Shown in pieces: positions 1-9,098 of a DNA stretch of 64,000 bases. The position numbers were made by a program, and so were the translations under genes. Under the pieces are notes generated by a model. The model was not told the DNA's origin. It worked only from the letters and a program-made list of their open reading frames with translations, and made no database searches. The stretch is from Desulforapulum sp034007745. GTDB taxonomy: Bacteria; Desulfobacterota; Desulfobacteria; Desulfobacterales; Desulfobacteraceae. The stretch lies in assembly GCA_034007745.1 (NCBI GenBank), contig JAVEQI010000009.1, positions 1 through 64,000 of the forward strand, read 5' to 3'. Position 1 is the stretch's first letter, and each line of letters starts with the position of its first letter.

Positions 1-100
1 GATTACAGGTACTTATGGGCAACTATGCCCCTATTTTGCTTGATTATCTCTGTTTTATAGACAATTACGATGATTTACTCCGTTTTTTAAATATTAAAAC

Positions 101-1198
101 TTGTCTCTTGAACAAGCGAAACCTAAGCTGAAACGATTTAGAAAAGATGATAATCCAGTCATAAAAGTAACAACCGCCAATAGCATCGTTGTGATATGCC
201 GAATCGTTGGATCGGATGGAAAAACTTACACAGCAGCAGGGCGCCAGGGGCGAACGAGAAAATTTTCCATTTTTCCTCGTGACTTTAGAATGAGAATCAC
301 CATCTCTATTCTTATGCTCACCCTTCTCAGCTTTCTGCTTGCACGCCACATTACAGACCCCATTACCAAACTTCGCAAAGCCACCCGGGAATTTGCCACA
401 GGGAACCTGGGGGCAAGGGTTAGTGAAACCCTTGGGAAACGACAGGATGAGATTGCCCAATTGGGTTTGGATTTTGACCAAATGACATCTCAGATTCAGA
501 ATCTGATCAAAGACCGTCAGCAGCTTTTGAGAGACGTTTCCCATGAGCTCCGTTCCCCTCTTGCAAGACTATTCGTTGCACTTGAAATATCAAAAAACAA
601 GGCATCGGAAGACGTCATGCCGAACCTGCAACGTATTGCCCTTGAAGCAGAAAGACTCAATACGCTTATCGGGGAAATTCTACTGTTGAACAAGCTCGAA
701 ACAGGACCCAATTTAAGGAGTTGCAAATTGGTTAATTTGTCCGAGTTGATCCATCGCATAGGAGAAGATGCAAACTTCGAAGCACACAGTAGAAACGTTT
801 CTGTGATCATTGCCCCTTTCCCTGTTATTCATGTTAACGGTTATCCAGAGATGATCCATCGGGCCATTGAAAATGTCGTTCGAAATGCAATTCGATATAC
901 GGATAAAGGTACAACCGTGAACATCAGTATTGAAGCCAAACGCTCAGAAAAAGATCCTGTTCTCCTGACCATTGAAGACAACGGCCCAGGAGTTCCTTCG
1001 ATAAATTTGCCCCATCTTTTCAAGCCATTTTACAGGGTAGAAGGAGACAGGGGAAGAAAAACAGGTGGAACTGGTGTGGGCCTTACCATTGCTTACAGAG
1101 CCATTAAACTTCATGATGGAGAAATTTGGGCTGAAAACTCAAAAGATGGCGGCCTGAAAATCATCATCACTATTCCCAAAAAAATGATTGCAACCTAA
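101..1198 (+). CDS. CpxA-like sensor histidine kinase, 5'-truncated
   Basis: Membrane histidine kinase that would sense an envelope signal and phosphorylate a response regulator. Visible are the end of a periplasmic domain (residues 1-62), one membrane helix (about 65-82), a HAMP segment, the H-box DVSHELRSPL with phospho-acceptor His148, an N-box (ENVVRNAIRYT), a G1 box (EDNGPGVP) and a G2 box (GGTGVGLTIA). Family members carry a first membrane helix and a longer periplasmic domain. Here the frame is closed by a TAA at 95-97 and the only start is TTG at 101 with no clear ribosome site, so the 5' end looks lost or frameshifted. No response regulator lies next to it inside the window. The family call is firm; whether the gene still works is doubtful. 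Confidence 0.7.
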   Translation: MSLEQAKPKLKRFRKDDNPVIKVTTANSIVVICRIVGSDGKTYTAAGRQGRTRKFSIFPRDFRMRITISILMLTLLSFLLARHITDPITKLRKATREFATGNLGARVSETLGKRQDEIAQLGLDFDQMTSQIQNLIKDRQQLLRDVSHELRSPLARLFVALEISKNKASEDVMPNLQRIALEAERLNTLIGEILLLNKLETGPNLRSCKLVNLSELIHRIGEDANFEAHSRNVSVIIAPFPVIHVNGYPEMIHRAIENVVRNAIRYTDKGTTVNISIEAKRSEKDPVLLTIEDNGPGVPSINLPHLFKPFYRVEGDRGRKTGGTGVGLTIAYRAIKLHDGEIWAENSKDGGLKIIITIPKKMIAT

Positions 1199-1226
1199 AT
1201 TCCAGGGTATAGATATTCTGATTTTT

Positions 1227-1444
1227 TATTAAATAATCGCTCATGGATTCAAGGAGTATCTCTTTTTTCACTTTGTTCGTAGTCAAATAGAAAGTCAAAT
1301 GACAGTGGTGACTGCAATTAAAACCAGACAGGTGAGCACTTGTATCCAAAGTATCTGTCCGATATTTCTTATTTTAATGAATTTTTGAATTAGGAATTGA
1401 GCGACACATGTGTCTATTATCAACCGCTATGAGCGATTATTAAA
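1227..1444. repeat. Short element with terminal inverted repeats (MITE-like)
   Basis: The left end (TAAATAATCGCTCATGG, about 1229-1245) and the right end (CTATGAGCGATTATTAAA, about 1426-1443) are inverted copies over about 16 bases and enclose about 200 bp with no coding potential. This resembles a small non-autonomous element. Only one copy is visible, so mobility is inferred from the ends alone. Confidence 0.4.
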
Positions 1445-1470
1445 AGAGCGTTGACTTCATCTCCCAGTAG

Positions 1471-1641
1471 TGGCGACAACTATCCTGCCACAGGGGGTTT
1501 ATCAACATTCCTGGCAGGATAATTAAACGATCCAGGACTCTTTTCTTGCGTTTATCTAAAGGCCATCCATCATACAATCTACTGGTTGAGGCACGCAGAA
1601 AAATTGCAATGCTTTTTGCTGCCAGGGCACCATCTGGATAA
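1471..1641 (+). pseudogene. Transposase C-terminal remnant (IS4/IS1380-like)
   Basis: The plus-strand frame encodes about 56 residues that read like the Arg/Lys-rich C-terminus of a DDE transposase, with pieces such as NIPGRIIKRSRTLFLRLSKG and ARRKIAMLFAARA before a TAA at 1639-1641. The frame is closed upstream by TAG at 1468-1470, and no catalytic DDE region is present. The family guess comes from the style of the sequence rather than a diagnostic motif. The stretch 1199-2055 holds no convincing intact gene and looks like decayed insertion-sequence DNA. Confidence 0.4.
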
Positions 1642-1771
1642 CAATATGGTAAAATCACGTAAAAAAAATTTATTTTTTATGGTCGACCAAGGGATCTCTA
1701 CGGTCAAAAACACTCCAAACCGGAGGGGCGACGACAAAAAAGGACGGCCTCATGCTCAACTAGGCTCTACA

Positions 1772-1852
1772 ATCGAAAAAAAGCTCCAAAAAAAGTCTTT
1801 GGAGGAGTGCGCCAAAAGTAGGTGGTGGATTTGGGTTATAGCTCCATGCTTG
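1772..1852 (+). repeat. Dispersed repeat related to 40284-40356
   Basis: The A-rich segment ending CTTTGGAGGAGTGCGCC, followed by GGTGGTGGATTTGGG, matches the reverse complement of 40284-40356 (CCTTTGGAGGTGCC, then GGCGGTGGATTTGGGG). Shorter versions of the GGYGGTGRATTTG core occur near 3172 and 40690 and, in complement, near 44496. It probably marks the end of an insertion element whose body has been lost. Confidence 0.45.
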
Positions 1853-2055
1853 ACGCTTTAAGGCCAATATAATATTCTCCACCTATAGCTTACAAATGAT
1901 GGAACGAAGAATCTGGCCTGGTATTGAGCGACCAATTATTCGAATAAAAAATTTATAGATAATACCTATGGTAAATTTAACGACTAACCGAAAACCCGAC
2001 GTAAAGGCCATACTGCTCTCTTCCGTCTAAAACATCTTTAGGATTTTTAAAAGCG

Positions 2056-3090
2056 ATGACCACTATATTTGACGATTTGAAAAGCCCCAGCATTTGGCGA
2101 GAGTGCTGGGATCTATTCAGAGGACGAGAGCTGGGATGTCTTCAAGTGGAGATATCCTCCTACTGCACAGGGAAATGCGTATATTGTCCACATACTGTTT
2201 ACTCTGACAACTGGAATTCCAGACATATGCAGCCAGGTACATTTGCCAATCTCTGGCCTATCTTGTGCCGGGCATCCCGAGTACACCTTCAGGGTTGGGG
2301 CGAGCCTTTCCTACATCCCAACTTCATGGATTTTGCCAAGTTAGCACTACGTGGCGGATGCCAAGTTTCTACAACCACCTCCGGGCTGTATATGGACGAG
2401 ACATTAGCCCTGGAACTTGTGGATAGTGGCATCGATATCATAGCCTTTTCTCTTGCCGGTACAAGTGCGGCCTCCAACGACAAAAATAGAGATGGGGTTC
2501 CCTTTGACCAAGTGGCACATGCGGTGCAACTGCTCCAAGCTACTCGCAAAACCAGAAAAGCTGTCCATCTGGAAATACATCTTGCATACTTATTGTTAGC
2601 CTCAGATCTTGACGCATTATGGAGACTTCCTGAACTTATGGATGAATGGGGGGTTCATGAAACTATCATCAGCACTCTAGACTACATCCCTTCTCACCAA
2701 TTACTCTCCCAAGCTTTTTTGCCCCATGAGCGTGATAAGATTAAAGCTGCCCAGGCTGTTATTGATGAGATCACCTTGAAAGCACGAACAGCAGGCAGGG
2801 AAATTTATGCGTCTTTGCCAGAGCATAAACCTGCTCCCCAATGCAGGGAGGAGGCCCAGAAAAATCTTTATGTAGATGCGGATGGTGTAATTTCACCTTG
2901 CGTGTTGTTGAACGTTCCAGCATGCGGTGAAAACTCCAGCAAAAAGACCTTTGGCTCAGTCAATAGGGAAGATCCTCTTTCAATCTGGGGCAAGGATGAA
3001 TATCGAACATTCAGAAATGCTCTTGACACACCAGTTCCTGACCGAGTATGCGAGGGTTGCATTAAACGTTTTGAAAAACCATTTTCATAG
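2056..3090 (+). CDS. Radical SAM protein with SPASM-like C-terminus
   Basis: A 344-residue radical SAM enzyme. The N-terminal cluster motif is Cys37-x3-Cys41-x2-Cys44 (CTGKCVYC), which binds the 4Fe-4S cluster that cleaves S-adenosylmethionine. It is followed by the glycine-rich HLQGWGEPFLHP segment typical of these barrels. The C-terminal part has further cysteines (CREEAQ, ISPCVLL, CEGC), as in SPASM/twitch domains that carry auxiliary Fe-S clusters. Such proteins often modify peptides or act in cofactor synthesis, but no precursor peptide is recognisable next to it. The gene stands alone between IS debris and the PatB-like cluster, so the substrate is unknown. Confidence 0.75.
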   Translation: MTTIFDDLKSPSIWRECWDLFRGRELGCLQVEISSYCTGKCVYCPHTVYSDNWNSRHMQPGTFANLWPILCRASRVHLQGWGEPFLHPNFMDFAKLALRGGCQVSTTTSGLYMDETLALELVDSGIDIIAFSLAGTSAASNDKNRDGVPFDQVAHAVQLLQATRKTRKAVHLEIHLAYLLLASDLDALWRLPELMDEWGVHETIISTLDYIPSHQLLSQAFLPHERDKIKAAQAVIDEITLKARTAGREIYASLPEHKPAPQCREEAQKNLYVDADGVISPCVLLNVPACGENSSKKTFGSVNREDPLSIWGKDEYRTFRNALDTPVPDRVCEGCIKRFEKPFS

Positions 3091-3221
3091 ATAAATTGCA
3101 AGCAGATACTTAGCATTTTGCACACATAGAATCTGCAAGCCGAGAGTTTCCTCAAAAAACTAACTTAACAGGCGGTGAATTTGAGGCCTACTTGTCTTAG
3201 TCTATAAAGTTACATAGAAAA

Positions 3222-3248
3222 AGGCAGAGCAGTCTGGAATCTCTGCCT
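3222..3248. terminator. Hairpin between radical SAM gene and PatB-like gene
   Basis: A perfect 8-bp stem, AGGCAGAG (3222-3229) and CTCTGCCT (3241-3248), with an 11-base loop lies 130 bp after the radical SAM stop and 40 bp before the next start. On the minus strand it is followed by TTTTTC; on the plus strand the T-run is poor. It could be a weak terminator or a leader structure. Confidence 0.35.
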
Positions 3249-3288
3249 CTGAATTTATTGAGGTACTTCATGCTTAACAAGAGGAACA

Positions 3289-4500
3289 ATGGAAAATAAA
3301 TCAGAGTGGAATTTTGATGAAATAATTGACAGGAGCAACACAGGTTCCATGAAGTGGGAGCCTGCCGTGTTGAGGGCAAAATTTGGGCCGGGAGGAGAAA
3401 ATCTCTTGCCCCTGTGGGTTGCTGACATGGATTTTAAATGCCCTCCGGCCGTGGTTGCTGCCATGGAAAAACGTCTGGCACATCATGTGTACGGATATAC
3501 AATACAGGACCCTGATTACAATAAGGCGCTAATTGCCTGGTATCAGCGACGGCACGGGTGGGAGATTAAAAATAGTTGGATACTGACCTGTCCCGGCATT
3601 GTTCCTGCGACCAACTATATTATCCAGCGATTTTCCAACCCTGGTGACAAAGTCCTGATCCAGACACCGGTTTACTATCCATTTACCCGGTCCATAACCT
3701 TGAATGGACGAAGTGTTGCAGACAATCCCCTGAAAATTGTGAACAACAGATATGAGATGGATTTTGATGATCTTGAAAAAAAGGTAAAGAATCCCAGGGT
3801 CAAGATTGCCATCCTGTGCAGCCCCCACAACCCGGTGGGCCGGGTCTGGACCCAAGAGGAACTTGAACTCTTTGGAAAAATCTGTATCGACAATAATGTC
3901 CTTGTGTTTTCCGATGAAATCCACTGCGATCTTTTAATGCCCGGTTTCAGACATATCGCTTTTCAGTCAATATCTGAAGATTTTGCACAAAATTCCATTG
4001 TGGCTAATTCCGGCAGCAAGACCTTTAATTTAGCAGGGCTCAATCAGTCCAACCTCATCATTCCCAATGACAGGATCCGAAATGAGCTTTCAATCTATTT
4101 TGAAACTTTGGGAATGGGTTCCCGGGGCGGCGGCAGTCTGTTTGGTGAGGTTGCCACCCTTGCTGCCTACGCAGGTGCAGAACGCTGGCTGGACGATCTT
4201 CTCGTATATCTGCATGAAAACTTTATCTATCTTAAAAAACAACTGGAAGAGCAATTGCCCGGAGTCAGGGTATTTGACCTTGAGGGGACATATCTGGCCT
4301 GGGTGGATTTAAGGCCCTTTGGATTGTCACATGAAACGATCATCCAGAAAATTGAACATACCGCCGGGGTGGCCCTTGACCATGGTGACTGGTTTGGTGA
4401 AAACGGGGAAGGGTTTGAGCGGGTAAACCTTGCCTGTCCCAGATCAATTCTTGAAAAAGCGGTTGAGGCTATGGTCGCCGCCCTTAAAAGTGATTCCTGA
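3289..4500 (+). CDS. PatB/MalY-type PLP aminotransferase (C-S beta-lyase)
   Basis: Fold-type I PLP enzyme of the MalY/PatB group, which usually cleaves C-S bonds (cystathionine or cysteine conjugates) to pyruvate, ammonia and a thiol. The N-terminus has LPLWVADMDF and the YGYT segment diagnostic of the group. SPHNPVGRVW, FSDEIHCDL and the PLP-binding Lys244 in NSGSKTFNLAGL are all present. The length of 403 residues is normal. The start has AGAGGAAC just upstream. It is followed after 25 bp by an EamA transporter and then an MFS transporter, so the product or substrate may be moved across the membrane. The exact substrate cannot be told from sequence. Confidence 0.85.
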   Translation: MENKSEWNFDEIIDRSNTGSMKWEPAVLRAKFGPGGENLLPLWVADMDFKCPPAVVAAMEKRLAHHVYGYTIQDPDYNKALIAWYQRRHGWEIKNSWILTCPGIVPATNYIIQRFSNPGDKVLIQTPVYYPFTRSITLNGRSVADNPLKIVNNRYEMDFDDLEKKVKNPRVKIAILCSPHNPVGRVWTQEELELFGKICIDNNVLVFSDEIHCDLLMPGFRHIAFQSISEDFAQNSIVANSGSKTFNLAGLNQSNLIIPNDRIRNELSIYFETLGMGSRGGGSLFGEVATLAAYAGAERWLDDLLVYLHENFIYLKKQLEEQLPGVRVFDLEGTYLAWVDLRPFGLSHETIIQKIEHTAGVALDHGDWFGENGEGFERVNLACPRSILEKAVEAMVAALKSDS

Positions 4501-4525
4501 GTTTGCTTTATAATTTAAAGACACC

Positions 4526-5458
4526 ATGACAATAAAACCACCCCAAAAAAATTGCGACCGCAGTTCATCAAACCCATCGATATTAAGCTATTCCACCCGT
4601 GAACTCACGGGAATCCTGATGATATTCGGGTCTGCCATCTGCTTTTACCTGGCCACATTCGTGATCAGGATAGCTAAAACAGACACGGTAATCACACCTG
4701 AAGAGTTCCTCTTTGGAAGACTGTTGCTGGGCTTTATAATCGTTGTGACCATCATGGGTGTGAAGAAAAAAAAACCACGCCCCAAAAACCTGCACTTTAT
4801 TTTCGGGAGGGTCCTGGCTAACCTGTTTGCCGTGCTCTGCTTTTACACAGCCGTTGAAAAAACCGGTGCTTCAACAGCCAATGTCCTGAACATGACCTAC
4901 CCCATTTTCATCGCCATCATCTCATGGTTTATGATCAAGGACCAGCGGGATCCCGTGGCTGTTCTCATCTCAGTAATCTCATTTGTCGGGGTATGGATGA
5001 TCCTGTCCGGCAACGGTTTCACCATTGATATACAGAACCTGTGGGGACTTATGTCCGGCCTTTGGGCATCCGTGGCCATTATCTATCTTAACCTTCTCAG
5101 ACGGGACCACGATTCTGACACCATCCTTTTTTTCGTATTCGGAGCAGGTGCATTATTTACCTACATCCTCTTCCATGGGAAAATCGCCATACCCGATTCA
5201 ACCCAGTTTTATTACCTCTTTATCTGTTCTGTGCTGGGGGTCGCCGGACAATACCTTCTCACCATCGGGAACAAATACGTAACCGCATTGGAGAGCGGCA
5301 TTATCTCGTCCACAAGAATTTTGATGGCCGCAGTTCTGGGGATTTTTCTTCCCTATGATCTGCCGCTCTCTTTGCTGGGATGGATGGGGGCATTTCTGAT
5401 ATTTGGCGCCAACGTTTATCTGACCATCCGAAAGGTAAAAAATCCCCAGGGATTATAG
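4526..5458 (+). CDS. EamA/DMT-family transporter
   Basis: A 310-residue inner-membrane protein of the drug/metabolite transporter superfamily with about ten hydrophobic helices in two EamA repeats. The first repeat starts around ELTGILMIFGSAICFYLA and the second around NLWGLMSGLWASVAIIYL. Such proteins export amino acids, metabolites or drugs, or take up cofactors; the substrate cannot be predicted. It sits in a likely operon with the PatB-like lyase upstream (25-bp gap) and an MFS transporter 6 bp downstream. Confidence 0.85.
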   Translation: MTIKPPQKNCDRSSSNPSILSYSTRELTGILMIFGSAICFYLATFVIRIAKTDTVITPEEFLFGRLLLGFIIVVTIMGVKKKKPRPKNLHFIFGRVLANLFAVLCFYTAVEKTGASTANVLNMTYPIFIAIISWFMIKDQRDPVAVLISVISFVGVWMILSGNGFTIDIQNLWGLMSGLWASVAIIYLNLLRRDHDSDTILFFVFGAGALFTYILFHGKIAIPDSTQFYYLFICSVLGVAGQYLLTIGNKYVTALESGIISSTRILMAAVLGIFLPYDLPLSLLGWMGAFLIFGANVYLTIRKVKNPQGL

Positions 5459-5464
5459 TCGACA

Positions 5465-6658
5465 ATGAAAAACGATATCCTTCCCACAGATAAAGAGCAA
5501 AGGCCGTTCCGGCACCATCTTGGAGCCCTCATCTTTTTGGTGGCTATTTTTTTCTTGAATTTTATTGCCAGGGTGATTCCTGCACCATTACTACCTTCCA
5601 TTGAAAAGGATATGCAGCTCAGCCACAGCGCTGCTGGTTCTTTTTTCCTCTTTATTTCATTAGGATACTTTATCGCGCTTGCCGGATCCGGGTTTGTCAG
5701 TTCCCGTTTGACACACCGGAGGGCCATTATTTTGTCTTGCGAGGCCATGGGCCTGGCCCTGCTTTGTATCTGTGTGAGCCAGAACTTATGGACAATCCGC
5801 CCGGCCCTGGTACTTCTGGGGCTTGCAGCCGGCCTTTACCTGCCTTCGGCTATTGCCTCAATTACCCATATGGTCGATTCCAGGCATTGGGGAAAGGCCC
5901 TGGCAATTCATGAACTGGCACCCAATTCAGGCTTTATGCTGGCCCCTATACTTGCCGAAGCAATGTTGATATGGCTTTCCTGGCGCGGTATCCTGGCGGT
6001 TCTGGGCATAAGTATTCTCTGCCTGGGTATTGCCTATGCACGCTGGGGCCGCGGCGGACGATTTGCAGGCCAGGCCCCTGATCTAAACTCCATGAGACGG
6101 CTTGGGGCGGAGCCGGGTTTCTGGATCATTATGCTTTTATTCGGTCTGGCGATCAGTAGCACCATGGGCATCTATACCATGCTGCCCCTTTATCTGGTTG
6201 TCGAAAGGGGCATCGATCATGCCTGGGCAAACACCCTCATTGGGCTTTCCCGAATTTCCAGTGTGGGGATGGCTTTCTTAAGCGGGTTTGTAACGGATCG
6301 ATTCGGCTCCCGGGCGACCATGATAGGGGTGTTTCTTTTAACCGGGACGGCAACCCTGGGATTGGGAATGGCAAACGATGACTGGGTGATCGTGTTTCTC
6401 TTTTTGCAGCCCATGGTGGCGGTGTGCTTTTTCCCGGCCGGTTTTGCGGCCCTGTCAGCCATTGGACCGCCTGAAACCCGAAACGTTGCCGTGTCCATGA
6501 CAATCCCTTTTGCCTTTCTCATGGGCGCCGGTATCGTTCCTGCAGTAATCGGATTTTTAGGTGATATGGGAAAATTTTCCCTGGGCATAGAGCTTACAGG
6601 CGGGCTTATCCTTTGTGGAACAGGTGTGGCCTATTTTCTCAAACTGCCGAGCAAGTGA
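5465..6658 (+). CDS. Major facilitator superfamily transporter
   Basis: A 397-residue MFS permease with about twelve hydrophobic helices. The loop between helices 2 and 3 (GSGFVSSRLTHRRAII) and the matching loop in the second half (SGFVTDRFGSRATM) carry the family's G-x-x-x-D/S-R-x-G/R-R signature. It follows the EamA gene by 6 bp and is the last gene of the PatB-EamA-MFS cluster. Two unrelated transporters beside one C-S lyase suggest uptake of a sulfur compound or export of a product. That is inference from context only. Confidence 0.85.
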   Translation: MKNDILPTDKEQRPFRHHLGALIFLVAIFFLNFIARVIPAPLLPSIEKDMQLSHSAAGSFFLFISLGYFIALAGSGFVSSRLTHRRAIILSCEAMGLALLCICVSQNLWTIRPALVLLGLAAGLYLPSAIASITHMVDSRHWGKALAIHELAPNSGFMLAPILAEAMLIWLSWRGILAVLGISILCLGIAYARWGRGGRFAGQAPDLNSMRRLGAEPGFWIIMLLFGLAISSTMGIYTMLPLYLVVERGIDHAWANTLIGLSRISSVGMAFLSGFVTDRFGSRATMIGVFLLTGTATLGLGMANDDWVIVFLFLQPMVAVCFFPAGFAALSAIGPPETRNVAVSMTIPFAFLMGAGIVPAVIGFLGDMGKFSLGIELTGGLILCGTGVAYFLKLPSK

Positions 6659-6669
6659 TTCTTTTAATC

Positions 6670-7139
6670 TTATTGGGAAATGCTGAAGAATTTTCCTCCG
6701 TAAAATGGTGGCTGCAGTACATAATTATCCAGCGCATGAATGATCGGCGAGGATACATTTCCCGCTTTCATCCGCTTATGAAGATCGATTAAGCCCTCCA
6801 TTAGGCTTGGCAAGTCATCTGATTTTGAACAAATGAACTGTATGATCTCCTTGTGATAGGCAACCGTCTGGCCGACATAATTCTGGCTAACCAGATAGTC
6901 GCTGTCTTTGAAGCGCGGATCGACAATGCGTTTCTGTAATTCTATCAGCCTTTTTTTTCACAGAAGTCTTCCTTTTCAGCAAGCTCCAGCGATGTGATGA
7001 GTTTTTCAGTTTGTGAGGCATTGGGCTTGATGTGCTCAATTTCAAAGGATGACTTTGTTTTCTTTGAGGGATATTCTTTAAGGCGGTGGAGGCAGTCTCC
7101 ATGAAGCAGATTTCCTTTTTTCATATTTTTAAAAATCAT
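6670..7139 (-). pseudogene. Fic-family protein, frameshifted and truncated
   Basis: Two minus-strand frames make one broken Fic-like gene. The first frame (from 7139) encodes GNLLHGDCLHRLKEY followed by a segment with SFEIEHIKP. The second, from about 6950 to 6670, encodes RIVDPRF, NYVGQTVAYHKEI and LPSLMEGLIDLHKRM, which are typical Fic-protein segments. The frames part at a run of eight T (A on the coding strand) near 6951-6958. The coding sequence stops just after QPPFYGG, where the HPFxDGN catalytic motif should be, so the AMP-transferase core is missing. A likely dead Fic toxin or adenylyltransferase gene. Confidence 0.6.
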
Positions 7140-7162
7140 TTTTTTCTCCTGTATGTTTTTAT

Positions 7163-7268
7163 AAGAAACAGCTTTTAGCTGTTAGCCATTAGCTCTTAGA
7201 TCTTAGGTAACGGCTAAACGCTATCGTGTTTCATCGCTCGTTGTGTCTGCCAGGACATGGGGGTTATA
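7163..7268 (-). repeat. TTAGC-rich tract plus copy 1 of six-copy hairpin repeat
   Basis: 7163-7222 is built from TTAGC/GCTAA-like words (AGCTTTTAGCTGTTAGCC and similar). It runs into GTTTCATCGCTCGTTGTGTC and GGACATGGGGGTTATA (7228-7268), a copy of a dispersed repeat also found near 26076, 56725, 59531, 62165 and 62462. TGTC/GGACA can form a short stem. From 7269 to 7693 no gene or clear signal is visible. Confidence 0.6.
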
Positions 7269-7693
7269 TAAATTGAGTTGAGCTGAATTTGGTGGGCCAG
7301 CCAAGAAAATAAATGACTGGCACACCATTTGGTTAAAATTGTCTAAAAGGCAGCATACTCTCCTTAATTCTGCCTGAAGATTGCCGGACATTTTTGATGA
7401 GGCTTGAATAGAAACATACCCTGTGCTATGCTATTAAGCATCTTGAAAAGTAGAAATCTTAGTTCCAGAAACTCTTTATCTACTTGCGTCTTCTGCCACA
7501 GCAGATTTTTTCTTTTTCAAGTGGTAACAAACTCCTGCCAAAACATGTAAGAGGTCAAAACTCATTAAAAACCCAAATCGTTGCTGGCCCGATGCCTGGC
7601 ATATCTGGACAGCCAACGCTTTTAAAATTTAGGTTGTATTCGGCCAATTAACGTTTTCAACCATAACTATTAAGTATAAGGAGAAGTAAGAAA
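7269..7693. other. Intergenic region without recognisable content
   Basis: About 425 bp before the CBS-domain gene. No open frame with protein-like sequence, no strong hairpin and no recognised repeat was seen, apart from the ribosome site (AAGGAGAAGTAAG) directly before the gene at 7694. Confidence 0.5.
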
Positions 7694-8254
7694 ATGGACA
7701 AAATGAAAATAAGTGAATTGATGCGCCCCATTGATGAGTTTCCACTTATTTCTACGGAAGCTAGCTTTATGGACGGGGTGGTTGCATTGGAAAAAGCCAA
7801 CCAGGAATTCAAATTGGGAAATGCTCCTGAAAGAATTTTACTGGTCCATGATGTGAACAAAAAGATCATTGGAAAACTATCCCCCATGGACATTGTGCAA
7901 GGCTTGGAACCAAAATATGACGACATGGATCACCTTAAAACCAATCAGTATTATCACATGATTCGGAGTTCACTCATATCCATGAAGGACGAATTCCGAT
8001 TGTGGCACAGACCCCTCGGAGAACTCTGCGAAAAGGCCCATACCGTCAAAATTCAAAATTTTATCAAGATGCCAACCCCTGACCATATGGTAATGATTGA
8101 CGATAACCTGGACGTCGCTTTTCATCTTTTTGTTGTGAAACGACATGGTTCGCTTTTCGTCAAGGATGGGCAAAACATCGTTGGTCTGATTCTCTTCTCG
8201 GATGTATACAAAAAGATTCGAGAAATTATGAAAAGTTGCCCAGTCCCTGCATAA
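7694..8254 (+). CDS. CBS-domain protein
   Basis: A 186-residue soluble protein made of a CBS-domain pair. The first domain runs from about residue 4 to 75 (ISELMRPIDEFPLISTEAS to IIGKLSPMDIVQ). The second runs from about 120 to 180 (FIKMPTPDHMVMIDDNLD to VGLILFSDVYKKI). CBS pairs bind adenosine nucleotides and often act as energy sensors, here with no fused effector. The start is preceded by AAGGAGAAGTAAG. It stands alone; the next gene is convergent. The partner it regulates is unknown. Confidence 0.75.
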   Translation: MDKMKISELMRPIDEFPLISTEASFMDGVVALEKANQEFKLGNAPERILLVHDVNKKIIGKLSPMDIVQGLEPKYDDMDHLKTNQYYHMIRSSLISMKDEFRLWHRPLGELCEKAHTVKIQNFIKMPTPDHMVMIDDNLDVAFHLFVVKRHGSLFVKDGQNIVGLILFSDVYKKIREIMKSCPVPA

Positions 8255-8330
8255 ACTTACGATGTGGAACCCTAGGAATGCAGATTAAAAAGCGACAATC
8301 AATACCTTATAAGAATGTTCTTAAATAACT

Positions 8331-8363
8331 TGGGTCAGGCTTCAACAATGCAGGCCTGGCCCA
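8331..8363. terminator. Hairpin between convergent genes
   Basis: TGGGTCAGGC (8331-8340) pairs with GCCTGGCCCA (8354-8363) with one wobble, between the converging CBS and RNase H genes. No strong T-run follows on either strand, so terminator function is only probable. Confidence 0.4.
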
Positions 8364-8393
8364 GTCTCGACAAATAATGCCTCAAGCCAGGCA

Positions 8394-9098
8394 TCAAGAT
8401 GAAGTGCTTCCCCTGACGGCAAGAAGATCTGCCCGCTCGTTTAAAGGATGACCGCTGTGACCTTTTACATGGATTAATTTTAACCGCTTAAACGGCTTCA
8501 TCAGCTGGCGTATGGACCCAACCAGTTCTACATTGGCCTTGGCCTTCCAGTTTTTGGTGAGAATACCGATGGAATAGGTTGAATCTGTATAAATTGTAAC
8601 TGGTGTGCTGTGATGATCCTTGACTAACTCAAGTCCAAGTTTAATGGCCGTAAGTTCGGCAATGTTGTTTGTGGCAACTCCCAGGGATATAGATATCTCA
8701 TGGACTACTTTGTTATTCTGGACTACCACCACCCCGGAACCTGCCGGGCCGGGATTGCCGGAACAGGCCCCATCAGTATAGATGAAAATTGGAGAATCCC
8801 TGGATATTTCTACCCCGCCCTCCAAGGAGGTTTCTTCGAAAGAGGATTCCTCACCTATGATATCAAAGATAGATCCCTCTACTCCAGGGACTGGAACAGG
8901 ATAAGAAGGCGAGCCAGTTAGTGACTCTGACTGCTGGTCCGCCAGGTCCTCTGACGGCTGATCAGTGAGGTGATCTGAGGGTGGTTCTGATATCGGACCT
9001 GAGACCTGGTCTGTCAGCTGGTCAAGCAACATGGCTGAACGTCTGTTCAACTCTTCGATTTCTCTTTGTATCTGTTTCAGTTCTTCCAGAACGCCCAT
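8394..9098 (-). CDS. rnhA: RNase HI with long N-terminal extension
   Basis: Type 1 ribonuclease H, which degrades RNA in RNA-DNA hybrids. The C-terminal 135 residues form the enzyme: IYTDGACSGNPG, NNIAELTAI, IYTDSTYS and HVKGHSGHPLNERAD supply all four acidic active-site residues and the flap His. The first about 100 residues are unusual for RNase HI. They comprise a predicted coiled coil (ELKQIQREIEELNRRS), then a Ser/Asp/Gln-rich stretch with repeated SDHLTDQPSEDLADQQSE-like units, then an acidic linker. This is not the common hybrid-binding N-domain of eukaryotic-type RNase H1. The start is supported by CAGGAGTGATGA upstream. Confidence 0.85.
   Translation of the reverse strand: MGVLEELKQIQREIEELNRRSAMLLDQLTDQVSGPISEPPSDHLTDQPSEDLADQQSESLTGSPSYPVPVPGVEGSIFDIIGEESSFEETSLEGGVEISRDSPIFIYTDGACSGNPGPAGSGVVVVQNNKVVHEISISLGVATNNIAELTAIKLGLELVKDHHSTPVTIYTDSTYSIGILTKNWKAKANVELVGSIRQLMKPFKRLKLIHVKGHSGHPLNERADLLAVRGSTSS

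Noticed and set aside
1586..1861. 91-codon plus-strand frame in the IS debris
   Set aside because: Runs across the transposase relic in another frame and a dispersed repeat; no protein-like pattern.
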